Source of the DNA: Oscillospiraceae bacterium
GTDB taxonomy: Bacteria; Bacillota; Clostridia; Oscillospirales; Oscillospiraceae
Length of the DNA stretch: 64,000 nt
Assembly: GCA_017436785.1 (NCBI GenBank)
Contig: JAFSCK010000014.1
Coordinates: 27,754 to 91,753 of the forward strand
Direction: 5' to 3'
Shown here piece by piece: positions 25,335 through 34,698 of this stretch (positions within the stretch are counted from its first letter, which is position 1; each line of letters opens with the position of its first letter). The position numbers and the translations under genes are program-made. The notes under the pieces were generated by a model. It worked only from the letters and a program-made list of their open reading frames with translations, did not search any database and was not told the DNA's origin.

Positions 25335-26504
25335 TTACTTCACTGCCTTGCCCATGAGGTATACGGCGCTGACCTGAATATCATCGTCGAAAATCACAAG
25401 GTCTGCGTCGGCACCTACGGTGATCTCACCCTTGCGGCCTTCCCAGCCACAATGGCGGGCCGGGGTCTTGGTGGCCATGCGGACGGCGCCCCACAGGGGG
25501 ATGCCGGCCTGCTTGTACACAGTACGCACCAGCCGGTCGCCGGTAGCTACGGATCCGAGGAAACAGTTCCGGGCCGGGGGCTTGCAGACACCATCCTCAA
25601 TGAAGACCTTCACCTTCATGGGGCCGAAATCGGCTTCGTATTCGCCCTCGGGAAAGCCGCCCAGCGGACCGCAGTCAGAAACCAGCATCAGCTTGTCATA
25701 GCCCTTGCATTTCACCGCCAGCTTGATCAATTCCGGCGGCAGATGGCAACCGTCACAGATGATCTCCACATCCAGATCATCAAACAGCAAGCCCGCCTCC
25801 ACCAGACCACCCCGGCGGAAGCCGTTATCCCGGGTAACGGTAGACATAACGCTGTACAGATGGACCACGCAGGAATAGCCGTTTCTCATGGCCTCTTCCA
25901 CATCTGCCACCGTAGCATTGGAGTGGCCCATGCAGCCGGTGATCCCTGCCGCCCGCAATGCCCGGCCAAATTCCATGCCGCCCTCCAGCTCGGGGGCTGC
26001 CATCCAGCGGTTGACGATGCCCTTGGCCTCCTTCAAGGCAGGCTCGTAGATGTCAGGGGTGATCACAGGTGCCTTGGCATCTCCCATTGCCATGTCCGGA
26101 TGGGGCTGGGTCAGAGGTCCTTCCATAAAATAGCCCAGATGATGGGGCAGGTCCTCCCGCCTGTCGATCTCCTCTTTGATTGCCCGCAGCTGACGGATCT
26201 GCTCCGGGTCAATGGTGCCGGGAGTGGGGGTCAGGGCTGTGACACCATGGGATAGGTGCATCTGCATAGCCTTGATGTGCTGCTCTAAATCCATGCTCAT
26301 AAAGCTGCCGCCGCCACCGCCGTGGCAGTGGACGTCAATAAAGCCGGGAGAGAGATACTTTCCGCCGCAGTCAATAACAGCATCCGCATCCGGGGCCGTA
26401 TCGGTTCCATACCGGGCGATCTTTCCATTTTCCTCCAGCAGCCAGCCGTTCTCCAGCAAACGGTCTGCCAGAACCAGTGTTGCATTGACAAATACTTGTG
26501 CCAT
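25335..26504 (-). CDS. nagA: N-acetylglucosamine-6-phosphate deacetylase
   Basis: The 389-aa cytoplasmic enzyme converts N-acetylglucosamine 6-phosphate to glucosamine 6-phosphate and acetate. The amidohydrolase barrel has the metal motif DVHCHGGGG (about residue 57), a Glu in FMEGPLTQPHPD, the His in GHSNATVADVEEA and the catalytic Asp in LVSDCGPLGGFPEGEY. The C-terminal small beta domain (GADADLVIFDDDIQVSAVYL) closes the fold. The lid sequences are somewhat divergent from model NagA. AAGGAGG precedes the ATG. It is 12 bases downstream of the aldose epimerase, so the two form an operon; no nagB is nearby. Confidence 0.85.
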   Translation of the reverse strand: MAQVFVNATLVLADRLLENGWLLEENGKIARYGTDTAPDADAVIDCGGKYLSPGFIDVHCHGGGGGSFMSMDLEQHIKAMQMHLSHGVTALTPTPGTIDPEQIRQLRAIKEEIDRREDLPHHLGYFMEGPLTQPHPDMAMGDAKAPVITPDIYEPALKEAKGIVNRWMAAPELEGGMEFGRALRAAGITGCMGHSNATVADVEEAMRNGYSCVVHLYSVMSTVTRDNGFRRGGLVEAGLLFDDLDVEIICDGCHLPPELIKLAVKCKGYDKLMLVSDCGPLGGFPEGEYEADFGPMKVKVFIEDGVCKPPARNCFLGSVATGDRLVRTVYKQAGIPLWGAVRMATKTPARHCGWEGRKGEITVGADADLVIFDDDIQVSAVYLMGKAVK

Positions 26505-26516
26505 CGTGATTCCTCC

Positions 26517-27344
26517 TTATCTCATTTCCGGCCGCAGCCGTACAAATGCAGTCTTCTTCTGTCCGGGCAGCAGGGTCAGATAATTTCCGGTATTCAAGCC
26601 GTTGGCGCTGCCGTTTACCGGCTCCACACAAAGGAAGCGCTTCCCTGCCTGAGCCCAAAGCACATGAGTATGGAAGCTGTCATCAAATTCCATGGTCAGT
26701 GTTCTGCCGTCCCGCCAATTCAGCGCAGTCGGACCAGTTACCCCCATCAGGGCCGCACCGGCCTCCGGCGCGCCGGGAGCCATGGTCACGCCCACGCTGC
26801 CGCTGCCAAAGGGCTTCGCGCCCTCTGCAAAGTCGAAGAGGGTCTGGGCTGTGGTGTCCACCCGGATCTCTTCCGGGTCTTCTGTCAGGAAATAGGGATG
26901 GAACCCATAGTTATAAGGCATGGGGCTGTCTCCCAGATTCTCATAGGTCTGGCCGATGGTCAGGCTGCCCTCCTCTGCCACGATCTCCAGCGTGACCCGG
27001 AAACGGAAGGGATACACCGCCAGAGTCTCTTCCCTGCTTTCCAGCACCAATTTCAGGCAAGCTTCGGTATGCTCTGCCACCTGCCAAGCGCTGGTATGGG
27101 CAAAGCCATGGATGGCCATGGCATATTCCCTGCCATCCCATGTATACACCCCATTCTGGAGCCGTCCAAAAATAGGAAACAGGAAGGGGATCCCGCACCG
27201 GGGCCGCTCAGCAGACAGCAGATTCTCCTGATCCCGGTACAGATACTCCACCCCGTCCTTATTTAATGCCACCACGGTGGCACCCTTTTCCGGCAGGATC
27301 ACCGCCTGAAGCCCCGCACCGTCTGTAATCGTATACGCTTTCAT
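26517..27344 (-). CDS. Aldose 1-epimerase (mutarotase) family protein
   Basis: The 275-aa enzyme is of the galactose mutarotase-like fold, interconverting alpha and beta sugar anomers. Visible features are GIPFLFPIFGRLQNG (substrate-site Arg), AIHGFAHTSAWQV (catalytic His), YNYGFHPYF and VEPVNGSANGL near the C-terminus. This is closer to the YihR/LacX-like branch than to GalM. The start is placed at 27344, where AAGGAGG has proper spacing. With nagA downstream and the GH2 enzyme nearby it probably serves galactose or hexosamine use; the true substrate may be a phosphorylated sugar. Confidence 0.8.
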   Translation of the reverse strand: MKAYTITDGAGLQAVILPEKGATVVALNKDGVEYLYRDQENLLSAERPRCGIPFLFPIFGRLQNGVYTWDGREYAMAIHGFAHTSAWQVAEHTEACLKLVLESREETLAVYPFRFRVTLEIVAEEGSLTIGQTYENLGDSPMPYNYGFHPYFLTEDPEEIRVDTTAQTLFDFAEGAKPFGSGSVGVTMAPGAPEAGAALMGVTGPTALNWRDGRTLTMEFDDSFHTHVLWAQAGKRFLCVEPVNGSANGLNTGNYLTLLPGQKKTAFVRLRPEMR

Positions 27345-27647
27345 CCGCATCCTCCTTCTTAACTGTTTCGTGATTTTGAATATAACACTATCATAGCATT
27401 CCCAAGGCAAAACTGCAACCGCTCTTTCAAAAAACACCGTCTTTTTCATAGCAAATATAAACAACCGCGCTCTCGTCCAGAAGTTTGCGTTTAGCGTAAA
27501 TATACAAAATTTTTCGGTATTTTTGTACAGGTTCGTTGATTGCTGACACACTTTGCTTGTGCTATAATATTTGCATTGAAGATCGCCAACACCATCTTCA
27601 AATCACCTGCCGCACCTCGCGGCAAAAATTAACAGGAGGAAACAAAA
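27345..27647. promoter_or_regulatory. Divergent intergenic region with transporter promoter
   Basis: The rightward promoter is TTGCTG (27540-27545), 17 bases, TATAAT (27563-27568), about 80 bases before the binding-protein start. The leftward epimerase promoter is not clear, though TATGAT- and TATATT-like boxes lie around 27375-27400 on the minus strand. The centre is AT-rich without repeats. Confidence 0.5.
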
Positions 27648-28724
27648 ATGAAAAAGATCCTTGCTCTGCTGCTGGCTCTGGTCATGGTCCTGAGTCTGAC
27701 TGCCTGCGGTGAAAAGGCTCCCGCTGAAACCGAAGCCCCCAAGGCTGAGGCACAGGCACCCGTTGAGGAAGCTCCCGCTGCTCCCGCCGAAAAGGCCCCC
27801 GAGGATTACACCGGTAATCTGGTAGTTTACTCCCCCCACGATGCAGACCCCCTGAACGCCGGCGTTGCCCTGTTCCAGGCTGCATATCCCAACATCAATG
27901 TGGAAGTCATTGCTGCCGGTACCGGCGAGCTGTGCCAGAGAGTGGTTGCTGAGTCCGAGAATCCTCAGGGCGACGTCCTGTGGGGCGGCGGCGCTGATAC
28001 GCTGGCTGCTTATGTCGACTACTTCGCTGCTTACGTCTGCGCCAACGATGATGTCATCGGCGACGCTTACAAGGATGCCGCTGACCTGTGGATCGGCGAA
28101 TCCCCCCTGCCCATGGTCTTCATCTACAACAAGACCCTCATCGACGAGGCTGACGTTCCCACCACTTGGGAAGGCCTGTGCAACGAGGCTCTGAAGGGCC
28201 AGATCGCCTACGCATCCCCCGCCAAGTCCGGCTCCGCTTACACCCAGCTGTGCACCATGCTGTTCAGCCAGCCCACTCTGGACGACGGCTGGGCCATGGT
28301 CGAGAAGTTCATCGCCAATCTGGACGGCAAGATTCAGGATTCCTCCGGTAACTGCCACAAGCTGGTGGCCGCCGGCGAATACGCCATCGGTGTCACCATC
28401 GAGAAGTCCGCTGTCCTGTACAACGACAATCCCGACATCGGCTACCTGTATCCCGAAGCCAACTCTGCTGTTCCCGACGGTGTTGCTCTGATCAAGGGCT
28501 GCCCCAACGAAGAGAATGCTAAGCTGTTCATCGACTTCGTCACCGGTATGGACTGCCAGAAGGATCAGAACGTCAACTGGAAGCGCCGTCCTGTCCGCTC
28601 CGATCTGGCTCCCGAGGGTCTGTGCGAGCTGTCCACTCTGGATCTGGGCGATTACGACTTCGCCTACGCTGCCAACAACAAGGAATCCATCGTTGAGAAG
28701 TGGAACGACCTGACCGTCGGCTAA
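27648..28724 (+). CDS. ABC transporter extracellular solute-binding lipoprotein
   Basis: The 358-aa protein has a lipoprotein signal (LALVMVLSLTACG, Cys near residue 22) and an Ala/Pro/Glu-rich linker. A family-1 periplasmic-binding-protein domain like the Fe3+/AfuA/phosphonate group follows (NLVVYSPHDADPL, GDVLWGGGADTLAAY, WEGLCNEALKGQIAYASP). The AfuA branch includes binders of hexose phosphates as well as iron. The tyrosines that bind iron are not evident. It captures substrate for the ATPase and permease encoded next. Adjacent HAD phosphatase and phosphohexomutase genes favour a sugar phosphate, but this is inference. Confidence 0.85.
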   Translation: MKKILALLLALVMVLSLTACGEKAPAETEAPKAEAQAPVEEAPAAPAEKAPEDYTGNLVVYSPHDADPLNAGVALFQAAYPNINVEVIAAGTGELCQRVVAESENPQGDVLWGGGADTLAAYVDYFAAYVCANDDVIGDAYKDAADLWIGESPLPMVFIYNKTLIDEADVPTTWEGLCNEALKGQIAYASPAKSGSAYTQLCTMLFSQPTLDDGWAMVEKFIANLDGKIQDSSGNCHKLVAAGEYAIGVTIEKSAVLYNDNPDIGYLYPEANSAVPDGVALIKGCPNEENAKLFIDFVTGMDCQKDQNVNWKRRPVRSDLAPEGLCELSTLDLGDYDFAYAANNKESIVEKWNDLTVG

Positions 28725-28741
28725 TTTACATTTCAAAGGGA

Positions 28742-28817
28742 GGGAGTCCCCACGGGGACTCCCTTTTCCCAAAGGCTATGCAAAAAACGTAGGGGGCGAT
28801 GCCCACATCGCCCCTTT
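28742..28817 (+). terminator. Two hairpins after the binding-protein gene
   Basis: GGGAGTCCCC (28742-28751) pairs with GGGGACTCCC (28754-28763) and is followed by TTTT. A second stem GGGGCGATG/CATCGCCCC (about 28794-28815) has a T-rich tail. Such partial terminators make binding protein more abundant than the membrane parts. Confidence 0.6.
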
Positions 28818-28951
28818 CCTTTTTCGAATGCACCGCATGCCGATGCTGGTATCGGCTCCTGCTGCGCTTTGTACAGCTGAGAAAAATCATCCCACCGGGA
28901 GGATTTTCCTGAGTTGTATACCCACGCATACATAAAGAGAGGACGATTTTT

Positions 28952-30028
28952 ATGAGCAACGAAGTCATTATCAAGGATGCGGTAAAGCGCTACGGCGACT
29001 TTACGGCTTTGAACGGTGTTTCTCTGGATATCCGGGAGGGCGAATTTTTCACCCTGCTGGGCCCCTCCGGCTGCGGCAAGACCACGCTGCTGCGCATGAT
29101 CGCAGGCTTCAACTCCATTGAAGGCGGCGACTTCTACTTCGGCGAAAAGCGGATCAATGATGTGGCAGCCCACAAGCGGGACATCGGCATGGTGTTCCAG
29201 AACTACGCCATTTTCCCCCACCTAACCGTGCGGGAGAACGTTGCCTACGGTCTGAAGGCCCGAAAGACCCCCAAGGCTGAGATCAGCAGCCGTGTAGAAG
29301 AAGCATTGGAGCTGGTGCAGATCGCCCATCTGGCAGAGCGCAAGCCCAATGAGCTGTCCGGCGGCCAGCAGCAGCGTGTTGCCTTGGCCCGCGCCTTCGT
29401 CATCGAGCCCAGTGTGCTGCTGATGGACGAGCCCCTCAGCAATCTGGATGCCAAGCTCCGTGTTCAGATGCGCTCTGTCATCAAGAAGCTCCAGCGCCGT
29501 CTTGGCATCACCACCATCTACGTTACCCACGATCAGGAGGAGGCGCTGGCCATCTCTGACCGTATCGCCGTTATGAAGGATGGCAACATCATGCAGATCG
29601 GCACCCCCAATGAGATCTACGCCAAGCCCCAGAATCCCTTCGTTGCCGGCTTCATCGGTGTCAGCAACTTCATGGACTGCGAGGTTAAGGGCGGCGAAAA
29701 CGGCCTCGCCGATGTGACCATTCAGGGAGAGCTCTCCATCCAGATCCCCGTCCGGAAGGCTTACACCGGTAAGGGCAAGATCTCTGCCCGCCCCGAGCAG
29801 CTGTTCTTTAGTCAGGAGGGCATGCCCGGTAAGATCCTGTTCTCCACCTTCCTTGGCGATTTTATCGAGTATGAAGTAGAACTGGACAACGGTCAGAACC
29901 TCATCGTCAATGAGTATACCAAGGACACCACCGAGGTCCACGCCGACGGCGAACGGGTACACCTGAGCTTCGATCCTGCCCGCATCAGCCTGTACCGGGC
30001 GGACACCGAGGAGGTGCTTTCCCAGTGA
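28952..30028 (+). CDS. ABC transporter ATPase (FbpC/PotA type)
   Basis: The 358-aa ATPase powers the importer. Visible motifs are Walker A GPSGCGKTT (about residue 36), a Q-loop in GMVFQNYAIFPH, signature LSGGQQQR, Walker B LLMDEPLSNLDA and switch VTHDQEEAL. A C-terminal TOBE-type regulatory domain follows (from about 240). It resembles CUT1/spermidine/iron ATPases in general, so it does not reveal the substrate. Its stop overlaps the permease start. Confidence 0.9.
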   Translation: MSNEVIIKDAVKRYGDFTALNGVSLDIREGEFFTLLGPSGCGKTTLLRMIAGFNSIEGGDFYFGEKRINDVAAHKRDIGMVFQNYAIFPHLTVRENVAYGLKARKTPKAEISSRVEEALELVQIAHLAERKPNELSGGQQQRVALARAFVIEPSVLLMDEPLSNLDAKLRVQMRSVIKKLQRRLGITTIYVTHDQEEALAISDRIAVMKDGNIMQIGTPNEIYAKPQNPFVAGFIGVSNFMDCEVKGGENGLADVTIQGELSIQIPVRKAYTGKGKISARPEQLFFSQEGMPGKILFSTFLGDFIEYEVELDNGQNLIVNEYTKDTTEVHADGERVHLSFDPARISLYRADTEEVLSQ

Positions 30029-31683
30029 AAGAGCGGTTGGGAAAAGTCAAGCTTGACTTCTGGTTCTTCACCAAATTCTTTGTCATCGTCAGCATGTGCC
30101 TGTTCATCGTGTATCCCTTTTACACGATCCTGACCAAGAGCGTCTTCTCCAACAAGGTAGAGGGGCTGACCCTTTACAACTTCGTCCGGTTCTTCACCAA
30201 GCCCTACTACTACCAGACCCTGATCCGTTCTCTGGTTGTCTGCAGTGTCACAGTGATCACCACCACCATCATCGGTGTGCCCATTGCCTATGTGATGACC
30301 CGTTACAACATTGCGGGCAAACAGATTCTGCACATCTTCATCATCATGAGCCTCATGAGCCCTCCCTTCATCGGTGCCTACTCCTGGATCATCCTCATGG
30401 GCCGCAACGGTCTTGTTTCCAAGCTGTTTAAGTTCTTCGGTGCCACAGCCCCCACCATCTACGGCCGGGAGGGCATCATCTTCGTCTTTACGCTGCACCT
30501 GTTCCCCTATATCTACCTGTATACCTCCGGCGCCATGAATTCCATCGATGCGTCTCTGGAGGAGGCTGCGGAAAACTTGGGTATGAACAAGCTCAAGCGC
30601 ATCTGGACCATTACCCTGCCCGTCATCCTGCCCTCCATTCTGGCTGGCTGCGTCATGGTGTTCATGACCGCGCTGGCGGACTTCGGTACCCCCATGCTGC
30701 TGGGCGAGGGCTATACCGTCCTGCCCGTGCTGGTGTATAACGAGTACATGTCCGAAAGTGCCGTCAACCCCTACATGGCTTCCGCCCTGTCCGTTATTAT
30801 CGTCTTCTGTTCTCTGGCGGTTCTGGCTTTCCAGAAGCTGGTCATTGACAAGCGCAATTACCAGATGTCCTCCCTGCGGCCCCCGCAGGAAACGGAGCTC
30901 CACGGCTGGAAGCGGTTCCTTGTTTCTCTGCCCATTTACATCGTGGTATTTCTTGCCTTCCTGCCCCAAATCGTGGTGGTCTGCCAGTCCTTCGTGGAGC
31001 GCAGCTTCTCCGGCATGGTCAAGGGCATCAATCTGAATAACTATAAGGCCATCCTGTCCCGGCTGGGCACCAACATCCGCAACACCTATGTCTTCTCTCT
31101 GGTGGCCATTGTCTTCATCATTATTCTGGGCATTCTGGTGTCCTATATTCTGGTGCGGAAGAAGGGCAAGGTGGCAAGTCTCATCGATACCCTCATCATG
31201 TTCCCCTACGTCATTCCCGGCTCTGTTCTGGGTATTGGTTTGATCGTGGCCTTTAACCGCAAGCCCATGATCCTAGTGGGCACCTCCGCCATCATGATCA
31301 TCTCCTACATCGTCCGCAAGCTGCCCTACACCGTCCGTTCCGGCTCGGCCTTCCTGTACCAGATGGACCCCTCGGTGGAGGAAGCCTCCATCAATCTGGG
31401 CGTTTCTCCCATGAAGACCTTCTTCACCGTGACGGCCCGTATGATGCTGCCCGGAGTCATGTCCGGCGCAGTCCTGAGCTGGATCACCTGCATCAATGAG
31501 CTTAGCAGCTCTATCATGCTCTATTCCGGCAAGACCTCCACCATCGCCGTTGCCATTTATCAGGAAGTCACCCGCATGTCCGACGGCACCGCCGGTGCGC
31601 TGGCTACCATCCTCACCGTCACCACCATCATTTCCCTACTGATCGTGTTCCGCCTGACGAAGGGCAAGGTGAAGATCGTATGA
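30025..31683 (+). CDS. ABC transporter fused permease (FbpB/ThiP type)
   Basis: The 552-aa membrane protein carries two permease halves, each with a BPD_transp_1 domain and an EAA loop. The first is EEAAENLGMNKLKRIWTITL (about residues 177-196) and the second EEASINLGVSPMKTFFTVT (about 452-470). About 12 membrane segments are predicted by eye. This double layout is typical of iron and AfuB-like transporters. It starts with GTG overlapping the ATPase stop, and its own stop overlaps the HAD gene (ATGA), so all are one operon. Confidence 0.88.
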   Translation: MKERLGKVKLDFWFFTKFFVIVSMCLFIVYPFYTILTKSVFSNKVEGLTLYNFVRFFTKPYYYQTLIRSLVVCSVTVITTTIIGVPIAYVMTRYNIAGKQILHIFIIMSLMSPPFIGAYSWIILMGRNGLVSKLFKFFGATAPTIYGREGIIFVFTLHLFPYIYLYTSGAMNSIDASLEEAAENLGMNKLKRIWTITLPVILPSILAGCVMVFMTALADFGTPMLLGEGYTVLPVLVYNEYMSESAVNPYMASALSVIIVFCSLAVLAFQKLVIDKRNYQMSSLRPPQETELHGWKRFLVSLPIYIVVFLAFLPQIVVVCQSFVERSFSGMVKGINLNNYKAILSRLGTNIRNTYVFSLVAIVFIIILGILVSYILVRKKGKVASLIDTLIMFPYVIPGSVLGIGLIVAFNRKPMILVGTSAIMIISYIVRKLPYTVRSGSAFLYQMDPSVEEASINLGVSPMKTFFTVTARMMLPGVMSGAVLSWITCINELSSSIMLYSGKTSTIAVAIYQEVTRMSDGTAGALATILTVTTIISLLIVFRLTKGKVKIV

Positions 31684-32294
31684 TCCGCAATATCCTCTTC
31701 GATATGGGAAATGTCCTGATCCATTTCGACCGGAATGCCTTTCTGAACCGGTTGGACGTTTCCGAAGAAGAAAAGCAGCTTCTGCTGCGGGAGGTTTTCC
31801 TCAGCGTGGAATGGGTCCAGATGGATCGGGGCACACTGGAAGAACCGGAGGCGGAAATTCTCATGTGCAAGCGGCTTCCTCAGCACCTCCATGCTGCCGT
31901 TCATGAGCTGGTGTCCCTGTGGGATGAGCCCATGCTGCCCATTGCCGGCATGGCCCAGCTGGCAGAAGAGCTGAAAGTCAAGGGCTATCGTCTTTATCTG
32001 CTGTCCAATGCCAGCGTCCGTCAACACGAATACTGGCCCAAGATCCCCGGCTGGCAGTATTTTGACGGAAAGATCATTTCTGCCGACGAAAAGGTGATGA
32101 AGCCCCACCCGGATTATTACCGCCGCGCCCTGTCCCGGTTTGGTCTGAAGCCGGAGGAATGCTTCTTCATCGACGACGTTCCCGCCAATATCGAAGGTGC
32201 CCTCTACTGCGGCATCCCCGGTGCCGTATTCCACGGCGATGTCACGCTCCTGCGCCGCCAAATGCAGCAATCCGGTATTTCTATCCGTTTGTAA
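31680..32294 (+). CDS. HAD-superfamily phosphatase, YihX-like
   Basis: The 204-aa protein has all HAD motifs: nucleophile DMGNVL (about residue 8), motif II LLSNAS (about 104), the Lys in DEKVMKPHPDYY (about 140) and motif IV FFIDDVPANIEGA (about 163). YihX of E. coli, with the same FDMGNV start and IDD ending, hydrolyses alpha-glucose 1-phosphate. Cotranscription with the transporter and the phosphohexomutase next door suggest it acts on an imported or derived hexose phosphate; this is inferred. Confidence 0.8.
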   Translation: MIRNILFDMGNVLIHFDRNAFLNRLDVSEEEKQLLLREVFLSVEWVQMDRGTLEEPEAEILMCKRLPQHLHAAVHELVSLWDEPMLPIAGMAQLAEELKVKGYRLYLLSNASVRQHEYWPKIPGWQYFDGKIISADEKVMKPHPDYYRRALSRFGLKPEECFFIDDVPANIEGALYCGIPGAVFHGDVTLLRRQMQQSGISIRL

Positions 32295-32302
32295 AACAAA
32301 AA

Positions 32303-32334
32303 CTGCAGGGCGGGGTCATACCTCCGCCCTGCAG
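32303..32334 (+). terminator. Stem-loop between the HAD and phosphohexomutase genes
   Basis: CTGCAGGGCGG (32303-32313) pairs perfectly with CCGCCCTGCAG (32324-32334). No T run follows, so partial read-through into the mutase is likely. Confidence 0.55.
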
Positions 32335-32367
32335 CCGTATCCTGATATTTGAGAAAAGAGGAAAAGC

Positions 32368-33780
32368 ATGGTCAAATTCGGAACCGGCGGATGGCGGGCC
32401 ATCATCGCCGACGGCTTTACCAAGGAAAATATCCGTCTTCTGACAGCTGGCCTGTGTGCCCTGATGAAAAAGGAGGGGCACAGCGGCTCCACCGTTTGCT
32501 TAGGCTACGACCGCCGCTTTTTGTCCAAGGAATCCATGTTTTGGGCCGCGGAGGTGCTGGCAGGCTACGGCTTCCACCCCTATATCATCAACCGCTCGGT
32601 TCCCACCCCCATGGTCATGTTCACCGTAAAGCGGATGGGCCTTCCCTACGGCATGGCTATCACCGCCAGCCATAATCCCGCCATTTATAATGGCATCAAG
32701 GTTTTCACCAAAGGAGGCCGGGATGCCGACCAGACCGTGACCCGGAAAATCGAAGCCGAGATTGAAAAACTCCGCCCCGAGGAGATCAAAAGCATCCCCT
32801 ATGCCGAGGCGCTGACCTCCGGCATCGTCCGGGAGGGCTATCCCTTCAACGAATACATTGACAGCATTCTGGACATGGTGGAGATCGGCATGATCAAATC
32901 CGCCCGGCTGCGGATCGCCATCGACCCCATGTACGGTGTCAGCTACAACAGCCTGCAGACCATCCTCATGACCTGCCGCTGTGATGTGAATGTGATCCAC
33001 GAGCAGCACGACACCCTTTTCGGCGGCCGGATGCCCGCTCCCAGTGAGGATGCCCTGAAGCTGCTGGCAAACTATGTGGTGGACAATCGGTGTCATCTGG
33101 GCATCGCCACCGACGGCGACGCAGACCGGCTGGGTGTCATCGACGAAAACGGACAGTATCTCCACGCCAATACCCTGCTGGTGCTGCTGTATTACTATTT
33201 CCTCCAATACCGCAGCTGGCGGGGTCCCTGCGTCCGCAACAATTCCACCACCCACCTTTTGGACCGGGTGGCCGCAGATTTCGGTGAAGAATGCCACGAG
33301 GTTCCTGTGGGCTTCAAATATGTTTCTGCAAAAATGGCCGAAACCGGAGCCATCATCGGCGGCGAGTCCTCCGGCGGCATGGCCGTTAAGGGCCACATCC
33401 CCGGCAAGGATGGCATCTATGCGGCAGCGCTGCTGGTAGAAATGCTGGCCGTCACCGGCAAATCCGTATCCCAGCTCTACCGGGAGATCACCCAGCGCTA
33501 CGGCATGCTGTACTATGAAGAAATCTCCCTCCAAATGACCCCGCAGCGGAAAGCGGAACTGCAAAAAATGGTCTTTGAGGACGGTCAGCTGCCCAATTTC
33601 GTAGAGACTGTGGTGAAAATCAACCGGGAGGATGGCTGCAAGGTCTATTTTGAAGACGGCAGCTGGGTGATTTGCCGCTTCTCCGGTACAGAGCCCCTGC
33701 TGCGTATCGCTGCAGAAGGCAATACCCAGCATCAGGCCAAAAACTATGTCCAGCTCTGGCGCTCCCTGCTGGGACTGTAA
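32368..33780 (+). CDS. Phosphoglucomutase/phosphomannomutase
   Basis: The 470-aa enzyme moves phosphate between C1 and C6 of hexoses. The phosphoserine loop is ITASHNPAIYNGIKVF (about residue 103), the Mg site ATDGDADRLGV (about 249), the sugar-binding loop GGESSGGMAVKG (about 331) and the phosphate site RFSGTEPLLRIAAEG (about 435). Length matches the family. It would link glucose 1-phosphate (also made by glgP in this window) to glycolysis. Substrate preference between glucose and mannose cannot be read from the sequence. Confidence 0.9.
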   Translation: MVKFGTGGWRAIIADGFTKENIRLLTAGLCALMKKEGHSGSTVCLGYDRRFLSKESMFWAAEVLAGYGFHPYIINRSVPTPMVMFTVKRMGLPYGMAITASHNPAIYNGIKVFTKGGRDADQTVTRKIEAEIEKLRPEEIKSIPYAEALTSGIVREGYPFNEYIDSILDMVEIGMIKSARLRIAIDPMYGVSYNSLQTILMTCRCDVNVIHEQHDTLFGGRMPAPSEDALKLLANYVVDNRCHLGIATDGDADRLGVIDENGQYLHANTLLVLLYYYFLQYRSWRGPCVRNNSTTHLLDRVAADFGEECHEVPVGFKYVSAKMAETGAIIGGESSGGMAVKGHIPGKDGIYAAALLVEMLAVTGKSVSQLYREITQRYGMLYYEEISLQMTPQRKAELQKMVFEDGQLPNFVETVVKINREDGCKVYFEDGSWVICRFSGTEPLLRIAAEGNTQHQAKNYVQLWRSLLGL

Positions 33781-33811
33781 ATGGGCATTTATCGGTCTGT
33801 CGAAAGATAGC

Positions 33812-33964
33812 TGTCATTGCGAACCAGTCCGCAGACTGGTGTGGCAATCCCCTTCAAATATCCGCGCAGAAACTTGAAACAATACATTCCGGAAACTTGC
33901 AGGGGATTGCACCACAGGCATTCCCTTCGGTCCCACGTCGGGCTTCGCCCTCCTCGCAATGACA
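33812..33964. repeat. Family B palindromic element, copy 1
   Basis: The ends TGTCATTGCGA and CGCAATGACA are inverted, with a second pair GGCAATCCCC/GGGGATTGC inside. It is preceded by AAATGGGCATTTATCGG, a flank shared with copies near 48902 and 63329. The interior is not coding. It looks like a non-autonomous mobile repeat. Confidence 0.8.
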
Positions 33965-34039
33965 TGCAATGTTCGATACAGCGCGATAAATTACGGTTTA
34001 CAAAAACCAGCCGGACAGGTTTCTGTCCGGCTGGGTGTT

Positions 34040-34558
34040 TTATATCAGATATCCTTTTTCCGTCAGTTCCTGCTGAATCAGGTCCAGCAGCTTTTCCGAG
34101 GGGGCTGCTACGGTGTGATAGTGGCAGTCATCTGTCAGGACCTTCAGCGGATTGTCCCGACAGGCGGAGAGCTTCTCTGCAAAATCCCGGGCATCCTGCG
34201 GGGTTTCGATCAGCAGGTCCACCTGAATGTAGCCATAGATCTCATGCTCCACCGCCACATCCAGCACTTTTCCCCCCAGCTCTATGATGGTCAAAAATTC
34301 CTCCAGCACCTGCCCGGTGGTGTGCTTGACGTAAAACACCCGCTTGGGCTGGGTGTTTTCGGATTCTGCCGTACGATAGAGGTAACCCTTGTTGGTAGAA
34401 AGAATGCTGTGATTCTCCGCCCGCATCAGGGCAATGTCCTGCACAATAACCTGCCGGCTGACACCGAAGGCCTTTGCCAGCGCTGTGCCCGACAGGGGCG
34501 CTCCCTGTTCCTTCAATAATTGCAGGATCTGCATTCTGCGTTTTTCACCAGTCAACAT
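34040..34558 (-). CDS. niaR: NiaR-type niacin-responsive repressor (HTH + 3H domain)
   Basis: The 172-aa protein has an HTH_11 domain (LKEQGAPLSGTALAKAFGVS, then RQVIVQDIALMR) and a C-terminal 3H domain with conserved His residues (YVKHTTGQ, VAVEHEIYGYI, DDCHYHTV). This is the layout of NiaR/YrxA, which represses NAD synthesis or niacin uptake genes when niacin is plentiful. The start at 34558 is chosen for AAGGGGG upstream. It diverges from the PfoR-like membrane gene, whose promoter region holds a TGACAAGACACCTG segment that could be its operator. Confidence 0.85.
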   Translation of the reverse strand: MLTGEKRRMQILQLLKEQGAPLSGTALAKAFGVSRQVIVQDIALMRAENHSILSTNKGYLYRTAESENTQPKRVFYVKHTTGQVLEEFLTIIELGGKVLDVAVEHEIYGYIQVDLLIETPQDARDFAEKLSACRDNPLKVLTDDCHYHTVAAPSEKLLDLIQQELTEKGYLI

Positions 34559-34620
34559 CGGTATTTCCCCCTTTTCTTTCTTCATTTTTACCATATTTCC
34601 GTAAGAAAGTCAATTCCATC

Positions 34621-34674
34621 TTGACAAGGAAAAAACAGAGGGTATAATTGTCTATGCAACTGACAAGACACCTG
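34621..34674 (+). promoter_or_regulatory. Promoter and candidate NiaR operator of the PfoR-like gene
   Basis: TTGACA (34621-34626), 16 bases, TATAAT (34643-34648) make a near-consensus promoter. AACTGACAAGACACCTG (34658-34674) lies at the start of the transcript and resembles the TGTC-type half sites described for NiaR in Firmicutes. Half-site symmetry is imperfect, so the operator call is tentative. Confidence 0.5.
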
Positions 34675-34698
34675 CGTTTACAGAAATGGAGTACTTAC

